From contig SVAI01000001.1 in assembly GCA_015059495.1 (NCBI GenBank), positions 186,001 to 250,000 of the forward strand: a stretch of 64,000 nt of DNA. Direction: 5' to 3'. A program made the position numbers and the translations under genes. Shown piece by piece: positions 1 to 9,173 of this stretch. Below the pieces are notes generated by a model. That model saw only the letters and a program-made list of their open reading frames with translations, had not been told where the DNA came from and made no database searches. Positions within the stretch are counted from its first letter, which is position 1. Every line of letters begins with the position of its first letter. Source of the DNA: Bacillota bacterium (GTDB lineage: Bacteria > Bacillota_I > Bacilli_A > RF39 > UBA660).

Positions 1-2553
1 AGACTAAACGAGAAGAATAAAAGAAATTTTCTTACTGTGGCTATATCAATAGTCTTATTGCTTATTGTTTTTATAACAATAGGCTTTTCTGCGTTCCAAT
101 CAAGTTTAGACATAGGTACACTTGCTGCAACATTTAGAATTAATAAAGATATAAGAATAACTAAAATATCACTTGATAATGCTACTAATAATGCTATATC
201 TAATTGGCAAGATTATAATACAACATCTATTAGTACTAATATAGATTTACCTAGTAGTAATTCAACTATTACTTATGAAGTAGAAATAACTAATCTAGGT
301 AATATAGAAATGGGTATACTTGGTATTAGTGGTCTTCCTTCTAACTTAGATTATGAATTAACTAATTATACTTTAAAAGATGAATTATGTGATCATATAG
401 ATAATGATGAATGTAAATTAGGATCAGTATCTAAATTACTAATAACTTTAAAATATAAGAATAATGGTTTTGATAGTAGTAATACTAACTATAATATTCA
501 ATTAGATTTTGACTTTAGAAGATTCTATAGTATTACTTATGTTAATTTAAATAGTACTAATTTACCAACTAAAGTTATAGAAGGGGATAACATTGAATTT
601 ACTTTAAATACTCCATATCCATCAAGTGTTCACTTTGATGGTACAACTAATGCTAGTTATAATTCTTCAACAGGTAAAATAAATATTAATGATATTAATG
701 ATGATATAACTATATCTTATTTAACTATGTCATATTTTGTAGCATATGATGGAGTAAATAATCAATTATTTAATCAATTTAGTACTACAAATATAAAATC
801 ATTTAGTAGAAATACTACAAAGACTTTAAGTGAAGTACAAGCTATGGTTAATAATAATACTGCATATATTATAAGTACATCATCAACTGATCCAGATTAT
901 CCAAGCAATAATGAAATATATGGATGGGTAGAAAATAATAATTTCTATTGGTGGTCTGAAGCTAATGTAGTTTACTATCATCCATACACTTTAGGTGCCT
1001 TTAGACTTATGACTAACTTAACAACAGTTGATTTAAATGGTACAAATACATCACTAGTAAGAAACTTTGCACATTGGTTTGATAAAGATGCTAAACTAAC
1101 TACAATTAATGGTAAGATTAATACTTCTGGACTTGTTTTAGAATATAATCCAAACTTTAATTATGGTAATGACCAAGATGAAAATGCTTCAAGTGGATTT
1201 GGCTTAACTTATATGTTTAATGACTGTAAGATACTTACAAGTATTGATACAAGTGAAATAACAACAACCAATTCTTCAGACCTTAAGAGAATGTTTGGTG
1301 GTTGTGCTAAATTAACTTCACTAGATGTTAGTCATTTCGATACTCATAATGCAAGAAGCATGTATTGGATGTTTAGAAAATTTGAAAAAGTAAAAGAACT
1401 AGACTTAAGAAGTTTTGATACATCTAATGTTGAAAGTATGTATGGTATGTTTATTACTGCAACAGGACTTGAAACAATATATTTAGGTGAAAACTTTGAT
1501 ACATCTAAAGTTAAACAATTTAATAGAATGTTTGATTCAGCAACAAATCTTAAAACTATATATGCATATAATGACTTTCAATTAAATAGTAAAGTATCTG
1601 ATTCCTCAATGTTTAATAATGCTAAAAAACTAGTTGGTTCAGCTAATACTTTAGATGCAACACCATATAGTTCATCTTATACAAATAGTGCATATGCAAA
1701 ACTAGCTCATAATGGGGTAAAAGGTTATTTAACACCATATGCTAGTGATACATATTATACAATCACTTATAATTTAGATGGTGGTACTGCAGATAATCCA
1801 ACTGTATATAATGAAAACACTAGAACATTTACTTTAATTAATCCAACTAAGATTGGTTATACATTTATTGGATGGACAGGAAGCAATGGTGATACACCAG
1901 AACTTACAGTAACTATAGAACAAGGTTCATCTGGAGATAGAACATATACAGCACATTTTGAAGAAAATACTGTAGATATGTTCCCTAAAGTATTTGCAAT
2001 ATCTGGTTCATGTAACTTTAATGGTTCATCAGCTAATATAACAGGGGATACATGTGTTAATGACTTAGATGGAACTGTATATACTAATAATAAATATATA
2101 GATACTGGAATAGCTTTATATAACAATGAAAATCTATATAAAGACTTTGAAATATCATTTGAAATAAGTAATTATGTACCATCACAACAAGAAAACAATT
2201 CAGGAGATAATAATCAAAATACAGTAATGAACTCTAAAACAGAGAATCAAACAACTAACCCAGGAGTAGTATTTAGACGTAAAGGAAATCAATTTGAATT
2301 TAGATCATTTTCAACATCAGCAAACGCTAATTATACATCTGGTGCAACATATAAAATTGCAAGAATTAATAGAAAAATATATACAAGTGTAAATGGTTCA
2401 GCATATACCTTATTAGATGATAATTCATCATTTAATTCACCATTTGATTTAACTGTATGGTTTGGTGCATCTAAAAATGCAAGTGGAGTTCCATTTAGAT
2501 TTACTAAATGTACACTGTCTAATATTTACATTAAAATAGGTTCTTTTAGTTGA
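1..2553 (+). CDS. BspA-like DUF285 surface protein, 5' end cut by window
   Basis: The reading frame is open to base 1 (reading RLNEKNKRNFLTVAIS before the membrane segment), so the true start lies outside the window; the GTG at 37 is unlikely. A hydrophobic segment is followed by GFSAFQSSLDI, which resembles the cleavage region of SipW-type exported proteins. The middle carries degenerate DUF285 units (LTSLDVSHFDTHNARSMYW, then DTSNVESMYGMF), near 1310-1620. A Listeria-Bacteroides (Flg_new/InlB-type) repeat with ITYNLDGG and GYTFIGWTG follows near 1755-1965, and then a C-terminal beta-rich region that could be lectin-like. It is probably a secreted adhesin. No LPXTG motif is seen, and the ligand is unknown. 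It stops with TGA, which supports the standard code. Confidence 0.82.
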   Translation, partial: RLNEKNKRNFLTVAISIVLLLIVFITIGFSAFQSSLDIGTLAATFRINKDIRITKISLDNATNNAISNWQDYNTTSISTNIDLPSSNSTITYEVEITNLGNIEMGILGISGLPSNLDYELTNYTLKDELCDHIDNDECKLGSVSKLLITLKYKNNGFDSSNTNYNIQLDFDFRRFYSITYVNLNSTNLPTKVIEGDNIEFTLNTPYPSSVHFDGTTNASYNSSTGKININDINDDITISYLTMSYFVAYDGVNNQLFNQFSTTNIKSFSRNTTKTLSEVQAMVNNNTAYIISTSSTDPDYPSNNEIYGWVENNNFYWWSEANVVYYHPYTLGAFRLMTNLTTVDLNGTNTSLVRNFAHWFDKDAKLTTINGKINTSGLVLEYNPNFNYGNDQDENASSGFGLTYMFNDCKILTSIDTSEITTTNSSDLKRMFGGCAKLTSLDVSHFDTHNARSMYWMFRKFEKVKELDLRSFDTSNVESMYGMFITATGLETIYLGENFDTSKVKQFNRMFDSATNLKTIYAYNDFQLNSKVSDSSMFNNAKKLVGSANTLDATPYSSSYTNSAYAKLAHNGVKGYLTPYASDTYYTITYNLDGGTADNPTVYNENTRTFTLINPTKIGYTFIGWTGSNGDTPELTVTIEQGSSGDRTYTAHFEENTVDMFPKVFAISGSCNFNGSSANITGDTCVNDLDGTVYTNNKYIDTGIALYNNENLYKDFEISFEISNYVPSQQENNSGDNNQNTVMNSKTENQTTNPGVVFRRKGNQFEFRSFSTSANANYTSGATYKIARINRKIYTSVNGSAYTLLDDNSSFNSPFDLTVWFGASKNASGVPFRFTKCTLSNIYIKIGSFS

Positions 2554-2667
2554 AATTTATAAAAAATTGAGATATATTAAAAATAGCATAGGACATACTT
2601 TAAAATTTAACATGACGACACTGACATTAATATAACTTATGCAGTATATAAATATGGAGGTGAAAAA

Positions 2668-3384
2668 ATGGAAAAAAATAATGGGGGAAGACTATTAGCT
2701 GTTATTGCTTTAGTAGTAGCTGTTGCTGGTTTATCATTAGGTTTTGCATCATTCTCAACTAGTTTAAGAATTGATACTGCTGCTAATGTTACAACTGGTA
2801 CATCAAACTGGAATGTTGGTTTCTCAACTGACGGAACTTCAATCGAAGACGTTTCTACAGCAAGAACTGTTTCTGCAAATGAAACAGGAAATGCAGGAGT
2901 TATTGATGTAACTAAATACACAATTGCTCAAAATACTAATGCTACACTATCAACTACTACAGGTTCAAGTGTATCATATAACTTAAGTATTCTAAATAAA
3001 GGTACTCTTACTGCATATTTAGATTCAGTTAACTTTGATAACGTAGCTGTAACTTGTACAAGTGCTGCTGCTGGAACTTCTCATTTATATGAAGGTGTAG
3101 AAGGCGCAGGATCAACAAGAGATGGTGGTAACTCATTAGCTATCTCAAACACTGATTGTGCTAAGATGTTTGGCGTATCACTATCAATTGGTGGAACAAC
3201 TTATACATCAACACCAGCAAGCATTAGTTCTTCAACAATCGCTGCAGGTGGTAGTGCTCCAGTAGTATTAACAGTATCTTATAAAGATGATGCTGATGCT
3301 AGAGCAGTTGCTGCAACATTAGACGGTGATATTGTTGTTACATTAGGATCTATTTCTGTAGTTTATACAAGTAATGGTAACTAA
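2668..3384 (+). CDS. Small TasA/CalY-like secreted structural protein, SipW-type substrate
   Basis: This is a 238-residue protein. It starts at the ATG preceded by GGAGGTG with 6-base spacing. Residues 8-27 are hydrophobic and run into FASFSTSLRI, the layout of SipW-processed TasA/camelysin proteins. The rest is Thr/Ser/Ala/Gly-rich with few charges, and YNLSILNKGTLTAYL looks like a strand of a TasA-like beta-sandwich. Codon use differs from neighbouring genes (many GCT, GGT, AAC and TTC codons), as in highly expressed genes. The next gene is a SipW-like peptidase, its likely processing enzyme. A perfect hairpin sits between the two and could keep this gene's mRNA more abundant. A fibre or surface-layer role is inferred from this context, not from homology I could run. 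Confidence 0.75.
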   Translation: MEKNNGGRLLAVIALVVAVAGLSLGFASFSTSLRIDTAANVTTGTSNWNVGFSTDGTSIEDVSTARTVSANETGNAGVIDVTKYTIAQNTNATLSTTTGSSVSYNLSILNKGTLTAYLDSVNFDNVAVTCTSAAAGTSHLYEGVEGAGSTRDGGNSLAISNTDCAKMFGVSLSIGGTTYTSTPASISSSTIAAGGSAPVVLTVSYKDDADARAVAATLDGDIVVTLGSISVVYTSNGN

Positions 3385-3394
3385 TAATTAAATT

Positions 3395-3418
3395 ATATTA
3401 AGATTTCAATCTTAATAT
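3395..3418 (+). terminator. Intercistronic hairpin, leaky terminator or mRNA stabiliser
   Basis: A perfect 11-bp inverted repeat (ATATTAAGATT / AATCTTAATAT, 2-base loop) lies between the TasA-like gene and the sipW-like gene. Only a short T run (TCTTT) follows, so partial termination or 3'-end protection is likelier than a full stop. Confidence 0.55.
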
Positions 3419-3449
3419 TCTTTAACAAAATCATTTGGGAGATGATTTA

Positions 3450-4574
3450 ATGAAGAAAGGATATAAAAGATTATTAATATTCGAAATCATCTTTATACTA
3501 CTATTTATTCTAAGTGGTTTTGTATCAAGTATATTAAGTGGATATATAAAAGTTATTTCTTTAGTAGGTATTTTAATATTATTTAAACTACTTTTTGGTT
3601 TTGAAAAAGATAGGCATAGATATATTAAGAGTATCTGTATGGAAATACTTATTTATTTTTTAATATATTTTATACTATATTATCTATTAGGTATATTAAT
3701 AGGCTTTGTAAAAATAGTTAATTATTTTTCAGCAAAAGGCATTATAGACGTAATATTACCTTTAATACTTACTATTCTTTTAAAAGAATATCTAAGATAC
3801 ATGACGTTAACTAAATCAGAAGGTTCAAAATTATTAATAGTCTTTAGTGTATTATTTTTTATTATATTTGATATTGCTGGAACAATTAATGAATCTATTT
3901 TTGCATCATCATATTCATTCTTTTGCTTTATAGCAATAACTGTTATACCTACAATAAGTGCAAATATATTTTGTAGTTATTTATCTTATAAAACAGGTTA
4001 TAAACCAGCATTGCTATATATGTTCATAAAGAGTTTATATGTATATATAATACCAATTGTACCTAATCCAAATGAATATATATATTCAATAATTGAATTA
4101 ATAGTACCAATGATATTTTTATATAAAATCTACAAGTTCTACTTAGTAGATAAAGATGAAGAAATTCTAAGAGAATATCATAAAAATAAATTACTTCCAT
4201 TGATAATACCAACATTAATAGTTATTTTTTTAGTATATCTAACATCAGGATATTTTAAATATCATGCTATAGCTATTGCTAGTGGTTCTATGACACCTAA
4301 CATAAGAAAAGGTGATGTAGTAGTCATTGAAAAAACTAATGACTATGAACATATTGAAATAGGAGATGTCCTAGCACATAGAAAAGGTAATATTATAGTA
4401 GTACATAGAGTAATAAAAAAATTAATAATTGAAGGTAAATATTATTTTTACACTAAAGGTGATTATAATGATTCACCAGATAATTATGAAATAACAGAGG
4501 ATATGGTATATGGTATAGTAAATATAAAAATACCAGTCATAGGATATCCTACTGTATGGTTAAATGACTTGTAA
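3450..4574 (+). CDS. sipW: ER-type (SipW-like) signal peptidase with multi-span N-terminus
   Basis: This is a membrane signal peptidase of family S26B, which uses a Ser-His dyad. The ATG at 3450 is chosen over the in-frame TTG at 3435 because GGGAG lies 8 bases before it. About 270 residues with roughly seven membrane spans precede the catalytic domain. That domain shows IASGSMTPNIRKGDVV (catalytic Ser280), VVHRV (His319 in place of the bacterial Lys) and the ER-type box TKGDYNDSPD. B. subtilis SipW is about 190 residues, so the N-terminal membrane part here is an extension. It very probably cleaves the preceding TasA-like protein and the DUF285 adhesins whose N-termini have the same form. 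A separate LepB with a Ser-Lys dyad exists at 23852. Confidence 0.88.
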   Translation: MKKGYKRLLIFEIIFILLFILSGFVSSILSGYIKVISLVGILILFKLLFGFEKDRHRYIKSICMEILIYFLIYFILYYLLGILIGFVKIVNYFSAKGIIDVILPLILTILLKEYLRYMTLTKSEGSKLLIVFSVLFFIIFDIAGTINESIFASSYSFFCFIAITVIPTISANIFCSYLSYKTGYKPALLYMFIKSLYVYIIPIVPNPNEYIYSIIELIVPMIFLYKIYKFYLVDKDEEILREYHKNKLLPLIIPTLIVIFLVYLTSGYFKYHAIAIASGSMTPNIRKGDVVVIEKTNDYEHIEIGDVLAHRKGNIIVVHRVIKKLIIEGKYYFYTKGDYNDSPDNYEITEDMVYGIVNIKIPVIGYPTVWLNDL

Positions 4575-4591
4575 TAAAAGGAAGTGAAACA

Positions 4592-5677
4592 ATGAGAAAT
4601 GCCACTATAGATCATCATTTTAATGAAGAAAAATATCAAATATGTAGAGCAAGAGTAATTATATTTTCTATTTTTTTAGCAATATTTTTAGGTATAGGCA
4701 TTTTCTTATGTCATAACGTAGTTAAAAGAACACAATTTGCTCCAGTAAAATATTGTGACACAGGTTCACAAGACTACAGAGTATACTTAAAAGAAAATGA
4801 ATTCTATTCAGATGAATTCCTACCAAAAGGAATGGCTTATCCAACAACAGCAATTGATTATATTGAATTTAATTATAATTATATATTTAATATTGACGAT
4901 ATAGCTACTATGGATTTTGAATATGAAATTCTAGGAGACTTAGTAATTGAAAATAATTCAACCAAAAAAACATCTCTAAAAGAAACACATACTTTAGTTG
5001 AAGCTAAATCAAAATCACTAAAAGGATCTAATGAAATAGTAATTAATGAAAAATTTAAAGTAGATTATGCAGAATATAATACATTTGCTAATAAATATAG
5101 AACATTCTATGCAATGGATACTAATAGTTACTTAAAAGTATATATGAAAGTAAAAAGAAACACTATAGATGGTTCTAAATATACTTTAAAAAATGATACT
5201 ATTAAGATTAATGAAGTAAGTATTCCTTTATCTGAAAGAGCTATTGAAATGAATATTGATTCACAAAATAATAAGGTATGTGATGAAATAAGTTTTTCGG
5301 AAACTCAAACAATTAATTATACTAACTTAGGTATAGCAGTTCTTTGTATAGCTATATCACTATATCTAACAAAGAAATTAATTTATACTTATAAGAGAAT
5401 GCTTAGAAGAAGAAGTATCTATGATCAATATATTAATAAATTATTAAAAGAATATGATAGATTAATAGTAGTAACTAAAACTCTAATAGACTTTAGAAAG
5501 TATAATATTATTAAAGTACCTGAATTTGATGAACTATTAGATGTAAGAGATAACTTAAAAGTACCTATTAATTATTATTGTTATGTTAAACATTATAAAG
5601 GAATATTATATATTAAAAATGAAGATGATATATATGCATTATTCTTAAGTTCAGAAATGTTAGAAAAGGATAAATAA
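4592..5677 (+). CDS. DUF5305-like bitopic membrane protein
   Basis: This 361-residue protein begins 17 bases after the sipW-like gene with a GGAAGTG ribosome site. Membrane segments lie near residues 22-44 and 243-262. Between them is an extracytoplasmic beta-rich domain that starts YRVYLKENEFYSDEFLPKG and continues with DYIEFNYNYIFNIDD, a pattern I associate with DUF5305 proteins found beside ER-type signal peptidases. A basic cytoplasmic tail of about 95 residues follows. The operon position suggests help with processing or assembly of the SipW substrates. The family call is from memory of the pattern and is only moderately sure; no enzyme motif is visible. Confidence 0.65.
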   Translation: MRNATIDHHFNEEKYQICRARVIIFSIFLAIFLGIGIFLCHNVVKRTQFAPVKYCDTGSQDYRVYLKENEFYSDEFLPKGMAYPTTAIDYIEFNYNYIFNIDDIATMDFEYEILGDLVIENNSTKKTSLKETHTLVEAKSKSLKGSNEIVINEKFKVDYAEYNTFANKYRTFYAMDTNSYLKVYMKVKRNTIDGSKYTLKNDTIKINEVSIPLSERAIEMNIDSQNNKVCDEISFSETQTINYTNLGIAVLCIAISLYLTKKLIYTYKRMLRRRSIYDQYINKLLKEYDRLIVVTKTLIDFRKYNIIKVPEFDELLDVRDNLKVPINYYCYVKHYKGILYIKNEDDIYALFLSSEMLEKDK

Positions 5678-5690
5678 TTTATCCTTTTTT
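5664..5690 (+). terminator. Intrinsic terminator after the sipW operon
   Basis: AAAAGGATAAA / TTTATCCTTTT, an 11-bp stem with a 3-base loop, running straight into T residues. The stop codon of the upstream gene is inside the stem. The T run lies 17 bases before the next -10 box. Confidence 0.85.
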
Positions 5691-5704
5691 ATATTATTTT
5701 GTTG

Positions 5705-5713
5705 TGTTATAAT
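5705..5713 (+). promoter_or_regulatory. Extended -10 promoter for the lipoprotein gene
   Basis: TGTTATAAT; TATAAT at 5708-5713. There is no good -35 hexamer; the position is occupied by the T tract of the preceding terminator. The expected start point is about 5720. Confidence 0.6.
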
Positions 5714-5737
5714 TAAAAAAGAATAGGAATGATATTT

Positions 5738-6142
5738 ATGAAAAAAGTATTTAGTTTATTAGTTATATGTTTATTATTAACTTCATGTGGAAGTAAAAAA
5801 GAAGATAATACTAAAGTACAAGAAGATACAAAACAACAAGAAACTGCTACTGATATGGGATATTCTCTAGTAAAGAAAGAAGATAATGCAAGTGTGTATA
5901 TATCTGATGAAAATATTAGATTTAATGGAGTTAATGTTAAAAACGCTTTAAATAGTGGTGCATTAAAGATTGATGATATTGTAAGTAATATGTCATATGT
6001 TACCTTAGATGATGATAAATCTAATATGTATATTATTGAACAAGATGAAGAATCATTCTATGTAATGGAATGTGATAAAGATAATAATCATAATACTTAT
6101 ATTGGAACAGATTTTGATGTAGTAGTAGATTCATGTAAATAA
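5738..6142 (+). CDS. Small predicted lipoprotein of unknown function
   Basis: The ATG at 5738 is preferred to the one at 5729 because AGGA at 5725-5728 gives proper spacing only to the later codon. The 134-residue product has a short basic N-terminus, a hydrophobic core and the lipobox LLTSC with Cys17, followed by a Lys/Glu/Gln-rich linker. The mature domain (about 90 residues) is acidic, ends in Cys, and has no motif I recognise. It should be lipid-anchored on the outer face of the membrane. It is a single-gene unit with its own promoter and terminator. Confidence 0.75.
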   Translation: MKKVFSLLVICLLLTSCGSKKEDNTKVQEDTKQQETATDMGYSLVKKEDNASVYISDENIRFNGVNVKNALNSGALKIDDIVSNMSYVTLDDDKSNMYIIEQDEESFYVMECDKDNNHNTYIGTDFDVVVDSCK

Positions 6143-6166
6143 TAGTGATTTAATCACTATTTTTTA
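6141..6166 (+). terminator. Intrinsic terminator after the lipoprotein gene
   Basis: AATAGTGATT / AATCACTATT, a 10-bp stem around one base plus the flanking T tract (TTTTTTA). The T tract sits at the -35 distance of the next promoter. Confidence 0.85.
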
Positions 6167-6180
6167 TTTTTTTAAAATTG

Positions 6181-6189
6181 TGTTATAAT
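6181..6189 (+). promoter_or_regulatory. Extended -10 promoter for the carD-like gene
   Basis: TGTTATAAT; TATAAT at 6184-6189, 22 bases before the ATG at 6212, which implies a leader of about 15 bases that starts next to the AAGGAAGGTG ribosome site. Confidence 0.6.
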
Positions 6190-6211
6190 TAAATTACAAG
6201 GAAGGTGTTGC

Positions 6212-6697
6212 ATGTTTAAAGTTAATGATTATGTTGTATATAACTATAGCGTTTGCAAAGTTAAAGAAATTAAAGAAATAAATAACAACATGTACTATGT
6301 ATTAGTACCTGTTATAGATGAATCACTAACTATTAAAGCACCAACAACTCAAGAAAACGTTAACATAAGACCACTATTATCTAAAAGTGATGTAAAGAAA
6401 TTATTTAAGAAAATGCCTGATATTGAATTAATCAAACTTAAAGATCATTCTCTAGAAGCAGAGTATAAAAGATTACTAACAACTGGTAATAGAGAAGATT
6501 TAGTAAAAATAATTAAAACTACTTACATCAGAAATAAAAAAAGACAAGATAATGGTAAGAAAATTGGTGAAAAAGATGATATATACTTTAACATTGCTGA
6601 AAAGAGTTTATACAACGAACTAGCACTTGTTTTAGACAAAAGTGTAGAGCAAATTCATGACATGGTAGTTAAGGCATTACAAAATAGTAAAGAATAG
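6212..6697 (+). CDS. carD: CarD/CdnL family RNA polymerase-binding regulator
   Basis: The 161-residue product has the CarD architecture. An N-terminal Tudor-like RNAP-interaction domain (FKVNDYVVYNYSVCKVKEI, then YYVLVPV and IRPLL) covers residues 1-60, and a helical C-terminal domain contains the usual Arg/Lys/Leu-rich helices (EYKRLLTTGNREDLVKIIK). CarD proteins bind the RNAP beta subunit and adjust open-complex stability at rRNA and other promoters. The gene stands alone, with its own promoter and terminator. The length matches Firmicute CarD proteins. Confidence 0.87.
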   Translation: MFKVNDYVVYNYSVCKVKEIKEINNNMYYVLVPVIDESLTIKAPTTQENVNIRPLLSKSDVKKLFKKMPDIELIKLKDHSLEAEYKRLLTTGNREDLVKIIKTTYIRNKKRQDNGKKIGEKDDIYFNIAEKSLYNELALVLDKSVEQIHDMVVKALQNSKE

Positions 6698-6730
6698 AGC
6701 TATTATAAATAAGGCTTATTCTTTTTTTTT
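6692..6730 (+). terminator. Intrinsic terminator after the carD-like gene
   Basis: GAATAgAGC pairs with GCTTATTC (one bulged G) across a 13-base loop and is followed by nine T residues. Confidence 0.65.
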
Positions 6731-6778
6731 GACTTTATTTATGATAAACTATAATTAGATAAGAAAAGAGTGAGTATT

Positions 6779-7696
6779 ATGGAAAAGAAAAAACTATCTA
6801 TTATTGTTTCTTGTTACAACGAAGAAGAAACAATTCCAATGTTTTATCCAGCTGTTGTTAGTGTAGCAGAAAAGATGGATAATTTAGATTTTGAATTTTT
6901 ATTTGTAGATGATGGTTCTAAAGATAATTCACTTAAATTAATTAAAAAATATGCAAAAAATGATAGTAGAGTTAAATACATTTCTTTTTCTAGAAACTTT
7001 GGTAAAGAAGCAGCAATGTATGCTGGTTTAAAAGAAGCAACTGGAGATTATATAACTGTTATGGATTGTGATTTACAAGATCCACCAGTATTATTACAAG
7101 AGATGTATAAATATATTTGTCATGATGGATATGATATTGTTGCAACACGTAGAGTAACTAGAGTTGGTGAACCAAAGATTAGAAGTTTCTTTGCAAGACA
7201 ATTCTATAAACTAATTAATAAAATGACTGATAAAGTTGAAATAGTTGATGGTGCAAGAGACTTTAGATTAATGACAAGACAAGTAGTTGATTCTATATTA
7301 GAATTAAATGAATATAATAGATTCTCTAAAGGTTTATTCTCATTTGTAGGATATAAAGTTAAATATATTGAATATGAAAATATTAAAAGAATAGCAGGAG
7401 ATACTAAGTGGTCATTTACTAGTTTATTTAAATATGCTATAGATGGTATTATAGCATTTACTACTAAACCATTAACTTGGCCAATATACTTTGGTATTCT
7501 ATTTATATTAGCATCTATTATTATGTTATTTATAACAATATTTAATTATAGTAATTTACTAACTATTATTACATTATTATTATTTGCATTTGGTTTATTA
7601 TTTATATTTATAGGTAATATTGGTTTATATCTAGCTAAAGATTATTTAGAAAATAAAAAAAGACCAATATATATTGTTAAAGAGAAAGAATTGTAG
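6779..7696 (+). CDS. Polyprenyl-phosphate glycosyltransferase, GT2 (GtrB/DPM1-like)
   Basis: The ATG at 6779 is used rather than the in-frame GTG at 6770, because the purine-rich ribosome site overlaps the GTG. The product has 305 residues. The GT2 domain carries LSIIVSCYNEEE, LFVDDGSKDNS, SRNFGKEAAMYAGL and the metal/substrate motif MDCDLQDPP. Two C-terminal membrane spans (near 230-295) are typical of GtrB/YkcC proteins, which move a sugar from UDP-glucose or a similar donor onto undecaprenyl phosphate. The next gene is a GT-C-like integral membrane protein, the expected partner that would use the lipid-linked sugar outside the cell. The sugar and the acceptor are unknown. Confidence 0.88.
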   Translation: MEKKKLSIIVSCYNEEETIPMFYPAVVSVAEKMDNLDFEFLFVDDGSKDNSLKLIKKYAKNDSRVKYISFSRNFGKEAAMYAGLKEATGDYITVMDCDLQDPPVLLQEMYKYICHDGYDIVATRRVTRVGEPKIRSFFARQFYKLINKMTDKVEIVDGARDFRLMTRQVVDSILELNEYNRFSKGLFSFVGYKVKYIEYENIKRIAGDTKWSFTSLFKYAIDGIIAFTTKPLTWPIYFGILFILASIIMLFITIFNYSNLLTIITLLLFAFGLLFIFIGNIGLYLAKDYLENKKRPIYIVKEKEL

Positions 7697-7704
7697 GTGT
7701 TATT

Positions 7705-9171
7705 ATGGGAATTATATTTACTTTTTTAATAGGTTTATTTATGGCATTTGAACCAATAACAGATAATGATTGGTTCTGGCATTATGTAGTAGGTAATGTT
7801 ATTGATAAAACACATCAAATACCTACACATGAATTATTTGGTTGGTATAAAGATTATGCATGGACAGCACATGAATGGCTAACTGAATTTTGTATGTATA
7901 AACTAGGACCAATCGGAGACATAGTTATTATGTTAATTATATTCTTAGGTTTATATTTCTTAATGGCTAAAATGTTAAAAGTTAAATTTAATAAATTATT
8001 TGATTTTAAACTAGTATATTTATTAATGATGACAGTATTCTTTAAAGTAACTGGTCCAAGACCATATATCTTAAGTTTAGTATTTATGGCTTACTTAGTA
8101 TATGTAGTATTTAGTTACTTAGATGATAATAAAAAGTTTAATAAATTAATATATACTATACCATTATTACAAATAGTATGGGTTAATTTCCATGGTGGTT
8201 CTTCATCACTTCCATACATTTTAATTGTAGGTATACTATTATGTGATCTATTCGTTAAATTCTTTAAATTTAAAGAGAGTAGATGGACAGATTTTAAACT
8301 AACTAAAGATAAAATAAAAACATTATTTATAGTACTAGGTTTAACTATTGTAGCATCTTGTATAAATCCATTTGGTTATAAAATGTTATTATATCCATTT
8401 ACTAATATGGCAGATACATCTATGTTAGAAAACATAACTGAATGGGCAAGTGCAAACTTCCATGGTTTCTTTGGTATATATCTATTTGTTATAGTAGCAT
8501 TCCCATTATTTAATTTAATATTAAATAAAAATAAAATGAAATTACATGAAATAGGATTCCAATTAGTATTCTTATTTATGGCAATGCGTTCTCAAAGATT
8601 TATTGGTATGTATGCTATATATTCAATGTGGACACTAGGTAAATACTTCTTCGTAACTGATGAAATGTATGAAACATTAAGAAAACCATTTAAAAAGTTT
8701 GAAAAAGTTATTACTGTATGTTTTTGTATGTTATTAGTTACTGGATGTGTTCTAGTAGCATATAAACAAGTTCATTCATTTGCTTCATTTGCAAATACTA
8801 ATGTTATTGATAATGATGGATTCTATTCAGATGAAGCGGTTAAACAAGTAATTAAATTAAAACCAAAAAGATTATATAATGATTATTCTCAAGGTGGATA
8901 TTTATTATATAAACTAAATGAATATAATGCATTAGACGATGTTAAAATATTCGCTTATGGACTAGGGGACGTATTCTCTCAGGAAATACTACCTGAATCT
9001 AGATCTATTGAAAATCTAACAGATAATACAAGAGAGTTAATTGAAAAATATAACTTTGATGTAATGTTAACAACAAAGAATAAACCTCTACATTATTTCT
9101 TAGATGAAATGAAAGAATATAGTCTTTATTACAGTGATGATATGTGCTATATTTATATTAAGGTGATGTAA
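7705..9171 (+). CDS. GT-C-like multi-span membrane glycosyltransferase
   Basis: This 488-residue protein has around ten membrane spans. Its first external loop has DNDWFWHYVVGNVID followed by IPTHELFGWYKDYAWTAHEW, a pattern of GT-C/GT39-like proteins that act on polyprenyl-phosphate sugars, with conserved Asp/His residues. The C-terminal region (about 390-488) is soluble and probably extracytoplasmic. The ribosome site AGGTG overlaps the stop of the GT2 gene, which indicates translational coupling. Together the pair could glycosylate surface proteins or a wall polymer. The exact family is uncertain because only the loop signature supports it. Confidence 0.65.
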   Translation: MGIIFTFLIGLFMAFEPITDNDWFWHYVVGNVIDKTHQIPTHELFGWYKDYAWTAHEWLTEFCMYKLGPIGDIVIMLIIFLGLYFLMAKMLKVKFNKLFDFKLVYLLMMTVFFKVTGPRPYILSLVFMAYLVYVVFSYLDDNKKFNKLIYTIPLLQIVWVNFHGGSSSLPYILIVGILLCDLFVKFFKFKESRWTDFKLTKDKIKTLFIVLGLTIVASCINPFGYKMLLYPFTNMADTSMLENITEWASANFHGFFGIYLFVIVAFPLFNLILNKNKMKLHEIGFQLVFLFMAMRSQRFIGMYAIYSMWTLGKYFFVTDEMYETLRKPFKKFEKVITVCFCMLLVTGCVLVAYKQVHSFASFANTNVIDNDGFYSDEAVKQVIKLKPKRLYNDYSQGGYLLYKLNEYNALDDVKIFAYGLGDVFSQEILPESRSIENLTDNTRELIEKYNFDVMLTTKNKPLHYFLDEMKEYSLYYSDDMCYIYIKVM

Positions 9172-9173
9172 CA

